A stretch of DNA of 64,000 nt from an uncultured Bacteroidota bacterium (lineage in GTDB: Bacteria; Bacteroidota; Bacteroidia; Chitinophagales; LD1): contig CAIXGR010000050.1 of the NCBI GenBank assembly GCA_903919075.1, positions 27,361 through 91,360 of the forward strand. Reading direction: 5' to 3'. Positions 45,062 to 54,503 of the stretch are shown here, in pieces. The notes under the pieces are model-generated. The model was not told the origin of the DNA, searched no databases, and was given only the letters and a program-made list of their open reading frames with translations. The translations under genes and the position numbers were made by a program. How positions within the stretch are numbered: the stretch's first letter is position 1; each line of letters begins with the position of its first letter.

Positions 45062-46936
45062 ATGAAAACAACTTTTATCGTAAGCACATTGTTTTTGCTT
45101 TTTGCCTGTAGCCAGGCCTTTGGGCAGGTAAAACTTTATATGTCCGGCCCTAAATCTGTACCGGTTAACCAAAACTTTCAATTAGATATTACCATTGAAA
45201 ACGGCAACCCAAAAAGTCTTAAACCGCCTGCATTCAATGATTTCCAAGTGCTTGGTGGGCCTAATAGCTCTTCACAATTTCAATTGGGAAATGGCGGGGT
45301 TAGCCAATCAATTACTTACTCCTATGTATTAAAACCCAAACAGGAAGGAACCTTCAAAATCGGGAAAGCCAGTATTAATATAAATGGTGTAAACATGGAG
45401 TCGAACGAGCTAAGTATTGAAGTAACCAAGGCTGTTGCTCAATCGCAGGCTCAACAACGCCAGCGAAATACTTATGACCCTTTCGATGACCCTTTTTTCA
45501 AACAACATCAGCAACAGGAACCCGAACCCCCTGCAGCCGATTTAACCAAGCAGGCAAAAGACGATGTTTTTGTTAAGCTTCTTGTAAGCAAAAATTCTGT
45601 TTACAAAGGCGAAATGGTAACAGCCACTTATAAATTGTATCTAAGGCAAAATATTACCCCCCCCAACATTAGCAAAGCACCTGCTTTTGATGGGTTTTGG
45701 AGTCAGGAAGTGGAATTAGACCCAAAAAGAGGAATGAGGCCGGGCACTGAAACAGTTAATGGAAAGCAGTATCAAACAGTGGAGTTGATGAAATATAATT
45801 TGTACCCGCAACATGCGGGAAAACTACAAATTGCATCTCTTGATGCATCAACAGTTGTGCAAATGCCATTGCGCACAAAATCCCGAAATATTTTTGATGA
45901 AATGTTCAATGGCGGGCGAGTGCAACAAATTCCTCTTAATTTAAAAACTGAGGCAGTTTCAATAACTGTAAAAGACCTTCCTGAAACCGGCAAACCAGCC
46001 GACTTTACCGGTGCCGTTGGTAAATTCAATTTCGAAACTTCTCTATCAAATAAAGAAGGAAAAACCGATGACCCGATTACTTACAGCGTTAAAATTTCTG
46101 GAACCGGTAATTTAAAATTAATTGAAGCACCCAAGTTGCAGCTCCCTCCATCGTTTGAAGTATACGACCCTAAAGTAAAAGAGAATATTACCAATGGCGC
46201 TGCAGGAATTACCGGCAGCAAACAATACGATTTTTTAATTATCCCCCGTCAGCCCGGTGAGTACAAATTAGACAAACATGTATTCTCATACTTCGACCCC
46301 TCAACCGAAAAATATGTTACTATCAACTCTCCCGAATATTCATTGAAGATAACCGGCGAGCCTTCTAAAAACATGAATACCAACACTGCTTCGGTTAACA
46401 AGCAAGATGTTTCAGTAGTGGGGCAGGATATTCGTTATATCAAAACCAATGCTCCTCAATTCAATAAAAACGATGACGCATTTTTTGGCTCTATAGGTTA
46501 TTACGGCGCTTATACAGCACCGGTTCTTTTGTTTTTAGCATTGGCAGCTTTAAAAAGAAGAAATGAAGATATGGCTGCCGATGTAATGGGAACCAAACGA
46601 AGAAGGGCTTTGAAGCTCGCTAAAAAACGATTAAGTGTGGCCGATAAACACCTTCAATCAAACGACAAGAAATTGTTTTATGATGAAGTATCACGTGCGC
46701 TATGGGGTTATGTTGGCGACCGGTTGAATATTGATACCGCAGAACTATCGAAAGAAAATGTGGGAGAAAAACTGGTCAATAAATCGGTAAAACCAGAAAC
46801 CATAGCCAACTTACAAAACCTAATTGCCACCTGCGATTTGGCCCTATATGCACCGGTAGGCGAAAATGGCGAGATGAACAAGAATTATGAAACTGCCTTG
46901 AATTTAATTGCAGATATTGAAGATGAAATCAAATAG
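45062..46936 (+). CDS. BatD family envelope protein
   Basis: A 624-residue exported protein of the Bacteroides aerotolerance family. A signal peptide (MKTTFIVSTLFLLFAC ... GQ) covers about 1-22. Three or more beta-sandwich repeats follow, with VPVNQNFQLDITIENGN at the first and SVYKGEMVTATYKLYL at the second. A transmembrane helix occurs at about 480-500 (YTAPVLLFLALAALKR), then a Lys/Asp-rich cytoplasmic tail with a four-helix pattern. The start at 45062 is preferred over an ATG at 44999, which lacks a signal. batE follows; MoxR, BatA, BatB and BatC are not adjacent. The Bat complex is thought to maintain the envelope under stress. Confidence 0.88.
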   Translation: MKTTFIVSTLFLLFACSQAFGQVKLYMSGPKSVPVNQNFQLDITIENGNPKSLKPPAFNDFQVLGGPNSSSQFQLGNGGVSQSITYSYVLKPKQEGTFKIGKASININGVNMESNELSIEVTKAVAQSQAQQRQRNTYDPFDDPFFKQHQQQEPEPPAADLTKQAKDDVFVKLLVSKNSVYKGEMVTATYKLYLRQNITPPNISKAPAFDGFWSQEVELDPKRGMRPGTETVNGKQYQTVELMKYNLYPQHAGKLQIASLDASTVVQMPLRTKSRNIFDEMFNGGRVQQIPLNLKTEAVSITVKDLPETGKPADFTGAVGKFNFETSLSNKEGKTDDPITYSVKISGTGNLKLIEAPKLQLPPSFEVYDPKVKENITNGAAGITGSKQYDFLIIPRQPGEYKLDKHVFSYFDPSTEKYVTINSPEYSLKITGEPSKNMNTNTASVNKQDVSVVGQDIRYIKTNAPQFNKNDDAFFGSIGYYGAYTAPVLLFLALAALKRRNEDMAADVMGTKRRRALKLAKKRLSVADKHLQSNDKKLFYDEVSRALWGYVGDRLNIDTAELSKENVGEKLVNKSVKPETIANLQNLIATCDLALYAPVGENGEMNKNYETALNLIADIEDEIK

Positions 46937-46944
46937 TGTGAAGA

Positions 46945-46979
46945 ATCAAGAAGCAAGATATAAGATATGAGACTTGATA
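46945..46979. repeat. Heptanucleotide repeat array before batE
   Basis: Five contiguous 7-base units: ATCAAGA, AGCAAGA, TATAAGA, TATGAGA, CTTGATA. They lie between the batD stop (46936) and the batE start. Matching purine-rich units in opposite orientation occur at 53141-53175. Confidence 0.65.
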
Positions 46980-47008
46980 AAATAACGATGAATAACCACT
47001 ACAATGCA

Positions 47009-47758
47009 ATGCACAAAATATTTTTGTCGTTAACATTTTTCTATTCCCTATTACCTATTGCCCATTCACAATCACCGGCAGAACTTTTCAAATCAGCCAA
47101 CCAACAATATAAATCAAACCAGTTCGACCAAGCCGCATTAAGTTACGAGAAGATAATATCGCAAGGCTATAAAACACCCGAAGCATATTACAACCTGGGC
47201 AACTGCTATTACAAACTTAATAACCTTAGCAAAACCATTATTAACTACGAACGCGGCCTTAAATTGTCGCCACAGGATGAAGACATACTGCACAACCTTA
47301 AAATAGCGAATGCCCGTGTAGTAGATAAAATTGTACCGGTGCCACAACTTGGTATTATTGTACACTGGAATGATTTAGTATCATCAAAATCATCGAAAGG
47401 CTGGGGAACATTAGCACTTATTTTAATATGGCTTTCCCTGTTTTTCTTCGCTCTTTATATCTTTATCGGGTTCCGTAACCTTACAATTACCACCGGTTGT
47501 GTTTTATTGTTTTTCTCCATCTCCTCTTTTGGCTTTGCAATAAAGCAAAACGAAAAAGAACAAAACCCCGATATGGCTATTCTTACCATTGCTAACTCAT
47601 TTGTAAAAAGCGCTCCCGATAACGGCGGCAACGACCTTTTTATGCTTCACGAAGGCATTAAATTTCAAGTGCTTGACCGCGTTGGCGAATGGAACAAAAT
47701 ACGCCTCGCCGATGGAAAAGTTGGTTGGATAGAAAAAGGCAGCTTCGAAAAAATATAG
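47009..47758 (+). CDS. BatE-like TPR/SH3 membrane protein
   Basis: A 249-residue protein with a signal peptide (MHKIFLSLTFFYSLLPIAHSQ, about 1-21). Two or three tetratricopeptide repeats follow at about 22-95 (FKSANQQYKSNQFDQAALSYEK and AYYNLGNCYYKLNNL). Two hydrophobic helices at about 130-180 anchor it, and a C-terminal bacterial SH3-like domain follows (VLDRVGEWNKIRLADGKVGWIEKG). This order is diagnostic of BatE. The start could be any of three in-frame ATGs (46967, 46988, 47009); I chose the one giving the cleanest signal. A heptanucleotide array lies just upstream. It probably acts with BatD. Confidence 0.88.
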   Translation: MHKIFLSLTFFYSLLPIAHSQSPAELFKSANQQYKSNQFDQAALSYEKIISQGYKTPEAYYNLGNCYYKLNNLSKTIINYERGLKLSPQDEDILHNLKIANARVVDKIVPVPQLGIIVHWNDLVSSKSSKGWGTLALILIWLSLFFFALYIFIGFRNLTITTGCVLLFFSISSFGFAIKQNEKEQNPDMAILTIANSFVKSAPDNGGNDLFMLHEGIKFQVLDRVGEWNKIRLADGKVGWIEKGSFEKI

Positions 47759-47835
47759 CGCTTTTAGTTTCGTTCTAAAATTTTTACACCTCTTATTTTT
47801 TATTTCCTATATTTATTTTCCTAAAAATATAACCT

Positions 47836-48207
47836 ATGGGCTTTGTAAAAGAATTTAAAGAATTTGCCATGAAAGGCAGCGTAGTTGACCTTGCAGTGGG
47901 TGTTGTTATTGGTGCCGCCTTTGGCAAAATAGTAACCGCACTTGTTAGCGACATTGTTATGCCTCCCATCAGTTTATTAATGTCTAAAGGCCAAGGAGAT
48001 TGGCGCACCATTACCGTTGGTCCGAATATTAAACTTGGAGACTTTGCAGGCACAATCCTTGATTTTCTTATTGTTGCTATTGCCATTTTTCTGGTTGTAA
48101 AACTGATAAGTGCCGTAAAAAAGAAAGACGAAGCTGCCGCTCCGCCTGCTGAACCTTCTTCAACCGATAAATTACTGATGGAAATACGCGATTCTTTGAA
48201 AAAATAG
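47836..48207 (+). CDS. mscL: Large-conductance mechanosensitive channel MscL
   Basis: A 123-residue homopentameric channel that opens under membrane tension and releases solutes during hypo-osmotic shock. TM1 ([29 protein letters not shown]) holds the gate with the glycine-rich [10 protein letters not shown] segment. TM2 ([18 protein letters not shown]) is followed by a cytoplasmic helix ([15 protein letters not shown]). The periplasmic loop is short ([15 protein letters not shown]). The protein is slightly shorter than the E. coli channel (136). It has a weak hairpin, AGCCC/GGGCT, at its stop codon. Confidence 0.97.
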   Translation: MGFVKEFKEFAMKGSVVDLAVGVVIGAAFGKIVTALVSDIVMPPISLLMSKGQGDWRTITVGPNIKLGDFAGTILDFLIVAIAIFLVVKLISAVKKKDEAAAPPAEPSSTDKLLMEIRDSLKK

Positions 48208-48271
48208 CCCTATTTGGTCGGGCTTTCAATCGCTTTTTTATTTCTCCACATATATTATATCTTTACAAACC

Positions 48272-48304
48272 TACGCCCCAATTTAATCGGGGCGTATTAA
48301 ATTG
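48272..48304 (+). promoter_or_regulatory. Overlapping hairpins, possible pseudoknot or attenuator
   Basis: TACGCCCC (48272-48279) pairs with GGGGCGTA (48289-48296) around a nine-base loop. The loop plus one stem base, CAATTTAAT (48279-48287), is perfectly complementary to ATTAAATTG (48296-48304). The two pairings share bases and compete, or they combine into an H-type pseudoknot. The element is 40 bases before the collagen-like gene and 65 bases after mscL. No T-run follows. Its use as an attenuator is inference. Confidence 0.5.
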
Positions 48305-48343
48305 AGGTCTAATATCAGGAGTCTTGTCAAAATCTTAGCTACT

Positions 48344-49558
48344 ATGCAAAAGGTATACTTAGTAATAATTGCTTTCACGTTATGCATAAGGCTTAGCGCA
48401 CAAAACAATGTGGGCATAGGAACACCCACTCCTGACATATCCTCTTTGGTTGAAATGCAAGCCACTGATAAAGGCTTACTGGTTCCAAGAATGAGCACAA
48501 CACAGCGCCTGGCCATTCCCGCACCTGCACAAGGCCTATTAGTTTATGATATTACCGAAAACTGTTTTTACTTTTTTAATGGCGGTGGCTGGTTTTCTCT
48601 ATGCCAAATGAGCGGCGTAACCGGCCCTACCGGTAGCACCGGCATTCAAGGTGTAACCGGCGCAACCGGCGATATTGGGCCTACGGGTGCTCAAGGCGTT
48701 CAGGGAATAACCGGGCCTACTGGCGATACGGGTATTCAAGGGGTTACTGGTGCCACTGGCGCTACAGGTGCTGTTGGTCCAACAGGGGCCACCGGTATAC
48801 AAGGCGATACGGGCCCAACAGGCGCTACCGGTGTACAAGGTATTACAGGCCCAACGGGTATAGGCACAATTTGTGGTGCAGCTACAACAAATCAGGTTGC
48901 AAAATTTACTTCTTCTACCGATTTATGTAATTCAATTATTACCGATGATGGTACACATGTTGGCATAAGCAATTTAAATCCCACTGAGAAATTGGATGTT
49001 ACAGGTAATGTAAAATTCAGCAACGCTTTAATGCCTAATAACCTGGCGGGAACTACCGGGCAGGTATTAACTTCGCAAGGCCCGAACATAGCACCGGTTT
49101 GGACGACAGGTGTAACAGATACGGCAACAGCGTATAAAGTTTCTTCAACAAGAACTAGCATTAACAACACAAACTACGTTAACGTTACAGGCCTTAACCA
49201 AACCATTACAATCAACACTACTTCTATTATTTTAATTACTACCTGGGGTGCCCTGGAAACAAATTCTACGCAAACTAATGGGGGTAGTACCTGCAGAGTT
49301 GGCCTTTTTAATGGAAACAACGTAGTCGCCGAGCAAACCATTGACAACCTGAATAATGGCGATATTTATAGTGGAGGATATACACAAAGAATACAACAGT
49401 GGTCGCTTAGCACCTTTCAGATTTTAGGTGCGGGCACTTATACATTTAAAGTAAAGGCCAAGGAATATTCCAATATAGCAACTGGATTCTACGCTGGCGG
49501 ATCCGCTACTGGCAGCTATAATGAAGGCCAGCTTTCTATAATCGTTATTCCTCACTAG
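48344..49558 (+). CDS. Exported collagen-like repeat surface protein
   Basis: A 404-residue exported protein. A signal peptide ([20 protein letters not shown]) covers about 1-20. A segment of the type found in Bacteroidota surface proteins follows ([18 protein letters not shown], then [12 protein letters not shown]). Residues about 90-172 are Gly-X-Thr collagen-like triplets (GPTGATG, GIQGVTG, GPTGDTG). After that comes the TNQVAKF...[17 protein letters not shown] segment and a C-terminal TNF-like or jelly-roll beta region (about 265-404). The triplets would form a trimeric stalk. Start 48344 is preferred over a TTG at 48302. It is probably an adhesin or surface fibre head; that is inference. 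Confidence 0.85.
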   Translation: MQKVYLVIIAFTLCIRLSAQNNVGIGTPTPDISSLVEMQATDKGLLVPRMSTTQRLAIPAPAQGLLVYDITENCFYFFNGGGWFSLCQMSGVTGPTGSTGIQGVTGATGDIGPTGAQGVQGITGPTGDTGIQGVTGATGATGAVGPTGATGIQGDTGPTGATGVQGITGPTGIGTICGAATTNQVAKFTSSTDLCNSIITDDGTHVGISNLNPTEKLDVTGNVKFSNALMPNNLAGTTGQVLTSQGPNIAPVWTTGVTDTATAYKVSSTRTSINNTNYVNVTGLNQTITINTTSIILITTWGALETNSTQTNGGSTCRVGLFNGNNVVAEQTIDNLNNGDIYSGGYTQRIQQWSLSTFQILGAGTYTFKVKAKEYSNIATGFYAGGSATGSYNEGQLSIIVIPH

Positions 49559-49584
49559 GCTGCTGCTGGGTAAAATATTTCACG

Positions 49585-52500
49585 CTACATACTTCGTCTA
49601 TACTGCCCCCCTACTTCATACAAAGCGTGGGTAATTTCACCAAGCGAACAATGTTTTACTGTTTCCATCAACTCTGCAAATAAATTGCCATTGCTTATTG
49701 CCACGTGCTGTAATTTCTTCAATGCTTCAGCTGATTTTGCTGCGTGGCGCTGCTTAAATGTATTCAACGCATCAATCTGAAATTCTTTTTCTTCAGTAGT
49801 AGAACGTATCACCTCTCTTGGCACAATGGTAGGCGAACCCTTTTTATTCAGAAAAGTATTAACGCCAATTATCGGAAACTCACCGGTGTGTTTCTGATGC
49901 TCATAGTAAAGCGATTCTTCTTGTATTTTATTTCGCTGATACATGCGTTCCATAGCACCCAATACCCCACCGCGTTCAGTTATTCGTTTAAACTCTGTCA
50001 ACACTGCTTCTTCCACCAACTCAGTCATTTCTTCAATTAAGAAAGAACCCTGATTAGGGTTTTCGTTTTTAGCAGTACCTAACTCGCGATTAATAATTAA
50101 TTGAATAGCCATTGCACGGCGTACACTCTCTTCGGTAGGTGTAGTTATCGCTTCATCATAAGCATTGGTGTGCAACGAATTGCAGTTATCATAAATAGCA
50201 TATAGCGCTTGTAGTGTAGTGCGTATATCATTAAAGTCAATTTCCTGCGCGTGCAAACTTCTGCCCGAGGTTTGAATATGGTACTTCAGTTTTTGCGACC
50301 GGTCGTTGCCTTTGTATTTATTCTTCATGGCCTTCGCCCATATCCGGCGCGCTACTCTTCCTATTACGGAATACTCAGGATCCATACCATTGCTAAAAAA
50401 GAATGAAAGGTTGGGTGCAAAATCATCAATATTCATTCCGCGGCTTAAATAATATTCAACGTAAGTAAAGCCGTTGGCTAATGTAAACGCAAGCTGCGTA
50501 ATAGGATTAGCACCCGCCTCGGCAATATGATAACCCGAAATAGAAACCGAATAAAAATTACGCACCTTGTTATCAATAAAATATTGCTGCACATCGCCCA
50601 TCATTTTCAGCGCAAACTCGGTTGAAAATATGCAGGTGTTCTGTGCCTGGTCTTCTTTCAAAATATCAGCCTGCACAGTTCCGCGTGCCGATGCCAGGGC
50701 TTTTGCTTTTATGGTCTCATAAACATCTTTAGGCAACACAGCATCGCCGCTGGTGCTTAAAAGTTTTAACCCTAAACCATTATTCCCATTTGGTAAATCC
50801 CCGATGTATTTCGGTCTTGAATCTTGGCTCTTGGTTCCAAAAATCTCATCTAACTTTTTCTCAACCTCTTTTTCCAGGCCATGCTCTTTAATATATTTTT
50901 CGCATTCCTGATCAATAGCAGCATTCATAAAAAATGCCAGAAGCATAGGCGCAGGGCCGTTAATAGTCATTGAAACCGAAGTCTTCGGGTCGCACAAATC
51001 AAAACCGCTGTATAATTTTTTCGCATCGTCAACAGTAGCAATGCTTACGCCCGAGTTGCCCACCTTGCCATAAATATCCGGCCTGTGATCAGGGTCTTGT
51101 CCATATAGTGTTACCGAATCAAATGCTGTGGACAATCGTATTGCAGGCTGCCCTAATGAAACATAGTGAAAACGCTTGTTTGTTCTTTCAGGCCCACCTT
51201 CACCTGCAAACATACGTGTAGGATCTTCGCCTTCTCTCTTTAAAGGAAATACGCCAGCAGTGTATGGAAACTCACCCGGTACATTTTCCTGCAACTGCCA
51301 TCTTAAAATATCGCCCCAATCACTATACTTAGGCAAATAAACTTTGCGAACTGAAGTGCCAGACAAACTTTTATAAGCAAACGGCAATTGAATAGTTTTG
51401 CCACGCACTTCAAAAGAGAACGTATCTGAGCTGTATCTCTTTTTCAATTCATCCCAACCATCAATTAATTTCTTGCACTCATGGTGTAATTGTTTTTCAT
51501 AATGGGAAATCAGGTTTTTAATTTCAACACTATCTTTCAACTCTGTAATAACACCTTGCAGCTTGTACAATTTGCTTGCTATAATACACTGCTCATTCAC
51601 CCACTGGTCGTATGTTTCATTGCCTTCAGCAATCTCAGCCAAATACCTAACCCTTGCCGGTGGTATAATTTGAGATTTTGTTGCTGTATTTTTTGCTGAA
51701 GTATGTTTTACATGAAACTCAATACCGGTTTTTTCTTTTATTTTATTCGTCAATACTTCAAATAAATGGTTTACGCCTGCATCGTTAAATTGTGATGCTA
51801 TGGTGCCCACTATTGGCAACTCCTCATCCTTAGCCATAAACATTTGATGGTTGCGTTTGTATTGCTTACGCACATCCTGCAAAGCATCCAAAGCACCGGC
51901 CTTATCAAATTTGTTGATGGCAATTACATCAGCATAATCCAGCATGTTTATTTTTTCAAGCTGCGATGCCGCGCCATATTCCGGTGTCATTATATACATC
52001 GAAATATCGCAGTAGTCTAATATCGATGCATCGCTTTGCCCAACACCGGCGCTTTCAAGTATAATAAAATCAAAGTGCGCGGCTTTACATACATCTATAG
52101 CCTCCTGCACATGTTCGCTCAAAGCTTTATCACTTTCCCGCGTAGCGAGTGAGCGCATATACGCCCGCGGACTAAAAATAGAGTTCATCCGTATTCTATC
52201 ACCCAACAACGCACCACCGGTTTTTTTCTTCGATGGGTCAACAGAAATTACCGCAATGGTTTTATCCTTAAAATTCATTAGGAATCTCCGCACAATCTCA
52301 TCCGTAACCGATGACTTACCCGCACCACCGGTACCGGTCATACCTAAAACCGGAATTTTTGTTTTTTCGTTTTTAACCGGTGTTTTCAAATCACCATTCT
52401 CGGCCAGTGTAATTATTTGCGCAATGCTCTTCCAGTCTTTTTGATTCAGCTTATCAATTTGTCCGTTTAGCGATGAAACGGTCGTAAAGTCGCATTGTTT

Positions 52501-52902
52501 GATTACATCTTCAATCATTCCCTCCAATCCCATCTTACGCCCATCATCTGGCGAATAAATACGAGCGATGCCATATTTTTCAAGCTCCTCAATTTCAGTA
52601 GGCAGAATTGTTCCGCCACCACCGCCAAATATTTTAATATGCCCGCAACCGCGTTCCTTCAATAAGTCGTACATGTATTTAAAAAACTCAATGTGCCCGC
52701 CTTGGTAGCTGGTTACGGCAATGCCCTGCGCATCTTCCTGTATCGCCGCCTCTACAATTTCCTGCGCAGCGCGGTTATGGCCTAAATGAATCACCTCGGC
52801 ACCCTTACTTTGCATAATGCGGCGCATAATATTAATAGCCGCATCGTGGCCATCAAACAGCGAAGCCGCCGTTACAATCCTCACTTTATTTTTCAGTTTC
52901 AT
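49585..52902 (-). CDS. icmF: Fused isobutyryl-CoA mutase (IcmF-type B12 mutase)
   Basis: A 1105-residue fusion of three parts. An N-terminal cobalamin-binding domain (about 5-140) has DGHD at 17-20, with His19 as the lower cobalt ligand. A MeaB-type GTPase chaperone (about 185-420) has Walker [10 protein letters not shown] at 190-198 and [12 protein letters not shown]. The mutase barrel spans about 500-1105, with [21 protein letters not shown] and [14 protein letters not shown]. This order is that of IcmF, which rearranges isobutyryl-CoA and butyryl-CoA and can act on pivalyl-CoA. It is not the separate MutA/MutB methylmalonyl-CoA mutase. The gene stands alone on the minus strand. Confidence 0.93.
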   Translation of the reverse strand: MKLKNKVRIVTAASLFDGHDAAINIMRRIMQSKGAEVIHLGHNRAAQEIVEAAIQEDAQGIAVTSYQGGHIEFFKYMYDLLKERGCGHIKIFGGGGGTILPTEIEELEKYGIARIYSPDDGRKMGLEGMIEDVIKQCDFTTVSSLNGQIDKLNQKDWKSIAQIITLAENGDLKTPVKNEKTKIPVLGMTGTGGAGKSSVTDEIVRRFLMNFKDKTIAVISVDPSKKKTGGALLGDRIRMNSIFSPRAYMRSLATRESDKALSEHVQEAIDVCKAAHFDFIILESAGVGQSDASILDYCDISMYIMTPEYGAASQLEKINMLDYADVIAINKFDKAGALDALQDVRKQYKRNHQMFMAKDEELPIVGTIASQFNDAGVNHLFEVLTNKIKEKTGIEFHVKHTSAKNTATKSQIIPPARVRYLAEIAEGNETYDQWVNEQCIIASKLYKLQGVITELKDSVEIKNLISHYEKQLHHECKKLIDGWDELKKRYSSDTFSFEVRGKTIQLPFAYKSLSGTSVRKVYLPKYSDWGDILRWQLQENVPGEFPYTAGVFPLKREGEDPTRMFAGEGGPERTNKRFHYVSLGQPAIRLSTAFDSVTLYGQDPDHRPDIYGKVGNSGVSIATVDDAKKLYSGFDLCDPKTSVSMTINGPAPMLLAFFMNAAIDQECEKYIKEHGLEKEVEKKLDEIFGTKSQDSRPKYIGDLPNGNNGLGLKLLSTSGDAVLPKDVYETIKAKALASARGTVQADILKEDQAQNTCIFSTEFALKMMGDVQQYFIDNKVRNFYSVSISGYHIAEAGANPITQLAFTLANGFTYVEYYLSRGMNIDDFAPNLSFFFSNGMDPEYSVIGRVARRIWAKAMKNKYKGNDRSQKLKYHIQTSGRSLHAQEIDFNDIRTTLQALYAIYDNCNSLHTNAYDEAITTPTEESVRRAMAIQLIINRELGTAKNENPNQGSFLIEEMTELVEEAVLTEFKRITERGGVLGAMERMYQRNKIQEESLYYEHQKHTGEFPIIGVNTFLNKKGSPTIVPREVIRSTTEEKEFQIDALNTFKQRHAAKSAEALKKLQHVAISNGNLFAELMETVKHCSLGEITHALYEVGGQYRRSM

Positions 52903-53075
52903 AGTAATTGAACAGTGAATTTTAGTGTGAAATTAGAAGATTAACCTGAAATTGCATTTAACAAGCACAGAATCTCCGTTATTCCTACAACAACCAACAT
53001 TGGCTTGGGCATAAACATGAAAGTTAATTTTAAAAAAATGTAATAATCTGCGCTATCTTCCGCTCATACTTTGCA

Positions 53076-54503
53076 ATGAAGAAATTAATATTCCCCATAC
53101 CAAAAACCCTAAATACCAAACTACTTTGGCTCGTCATTCTCATCTCATGTCTCACGTCTCACATCTCATGTCTCCAAGCCCAGCAACAAAGCCAGGTATA
53201 CAAACCCAATGTAAGCCGCATTCTTTTTGTGTTAGATGGTTCCGGTAGTATGAAACAAAAATGGGGCGAAAGCTCAAAATTTGAACTTGCGAAGGCGTTG
53301 CTTTTTAAGTTAATTGACTCAGTAGAAAAGAAAAACCCGAATGTTGAATTTGCCGTACGTGTTTTTGGTGCACAGTTTCCAAGCGCGCAACGAAATTGTA
53401 AAGACTCAAAGCTATTGGTGCCCTTTGCTAAAAACAATGCAGCCAAAATTAATACGGCCTTAAACAGTGTTACTCCGCAGGGCATGTCGCCCATTGCAAA
53501 TTCAATTGACTACGGCGCTAAAGATTTTCCTGACGATGCTCACGCACTCAACTCCATTATTTTAATAACCGATGGCGGCGAAACCTGCGGCGGCGACCCT
53601 TGTAAAACATCGAAAGATTTAATTGCAAAAAGAATTGCCTTAAAGCCTTTCATAGTCGGACTAAAAATAGATTCCGCCGATTACCTGAAATTTAAATGCG
53701 TGGGCACTTTTTTCGATACCCGCGATAAAGAATCTTTTTATAATGCGGTGGGTGTTATTATTCGCCAAACGCTTAATACAACCACAGCCCAAATTAATCT
53801 GCTCGACCAAAATGGTGAGCCCACCGTTACCAATATCCCTTTTACTTTATACGACCACTATACCAGTAAAATTGAATACAACTTTGTGCACACCATGAAC
53901 GAAAAAGGTGTGCCGGATACTTTATACCTTGACCCGGTAGGCGTTTATGATTTAGAGTTGCATACCTTTCCTTCAATCCGTAAAGAAAACATTGAACTGG
54001 TACCGGGCAAAAACAACATTATTGCTTTAGATGTGCGTTCGGCTGATTTAAGTGTAAACTGTGTGGCAGCCTCTGTTTCAAGTAATGATGCACAAGTGGT
54101 GGTGCGCACACAGAAAAATCTTGAAACGATTTTAAACGTACAGGATTTAAACGGTCAAACCAAATACCTGGCAGCGCCCTACCGGCTAGAAATATTAACC
54201 ACACCCGAAATTTACACCGATACAACATTGCTTGGTTTTACTGATAATAAGCTCAACATCCCTAACTTCGGAACACTCTCCTTAATAGCAAGCGAACCGG
54301 TATCTGCAAGTATTTACACTTTCAAAAAAGGCATACTGAAAATGATTGACCGGTTTGATATAAGCGGAAAAACTGATAGCCACAAACTACAACCCGGCGA
54401 TTACCGCATTATTTATAAACCAAAAAACAATTACCACAGCGCAGCTACCAAAATGCAACAGTTTACTATTGACGATGGCAAAATTTCAGTTTTAACTTTA
54501 TGA
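53076..54503 (+). CDS. Exported von Willebrand factor A domain protein (first of pair)
   Basis: A 475-residue exported protein. A signal peptide ends near LQAQQ (about 35). A vWA domain covers about 47-230 with MIDAS DGSGS at 54-58, the Thr/Ser in TPQGMSPIANS, and TDGGETCGGDPC. Three or four C-terminal beta-sandwich repeats follow, with FVHTMNEKGVPDTLYLDPVG in the first. Codons about 22-34 of the signal are built from a heptanucleotide array (53141-53175). The next gene is a full-length paralogue that overlaps its stop by four bases. It is probably a metal-dependent surface or periplasmic binding protein. Its ligand is unknown. Confidence 0.87.
   Translation: MKKLIFPIPKTLNTKLLWLVILISCLTSHISCLQAQQQSQVYKPNVSRILFVLDGSGSMKQKWGESSKFELAKALLFKLIDSVEKKNPNVEFAVRVFGAQFPSAQRNCKDSKLLVPFAKNNAAKINTALNSVTPQGMSPIANSIDYGAKDFPDDAHALNSIILITDGGETCGGDPCKTSKDLIAKRIALKPFIVGLKIDSADYLKFKCVGTFFDTRDKESFYNAVGVIIRQTLNTTTAQINLLDQNGEPTVTNIPFTLYDHYTSKIEYNFVHTMNEKGVPDTLYLDPVGVYDLELHTFPSIRKENIELVPGKNNIIALDVRSADLSVNCVAASVSSNDAQVVVRTQKNLETILNVQDLNGQTKYLAAPYRLEILTTPEIYTDTTLLGFTDNKLNIPNFGTLSLIASEPVSASIYTFKKGILKMIDRFDISGKTDSHKLQPGDYRIIYKPKNNYHSAATKMQQFTIDDGKISVLTL
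53141..53175. repeat. Heptanucleotide repeat array inside the signal-peptide coding region
   Basis: Five contiguous units of the form YRTCTCA: CATCTCA, TGTCTCA, CGTCTCA, CATCTCA, TGTCTCC. They encode the hydrophobic/Ser-rich part of the first vWA protein's signal peptide. The reverse complement units (TGAGAyR) resemble those at 46945-46979. Confidence 0.75.

Noticed and set aside
48599..48838. Repetitive GC-rich run that might be taken for a CRISPR or minisatellite.
   Set aside because: It is coding sequence for collagen-like Gly-X-Thr triplets; repeat units have no fixed spacer.
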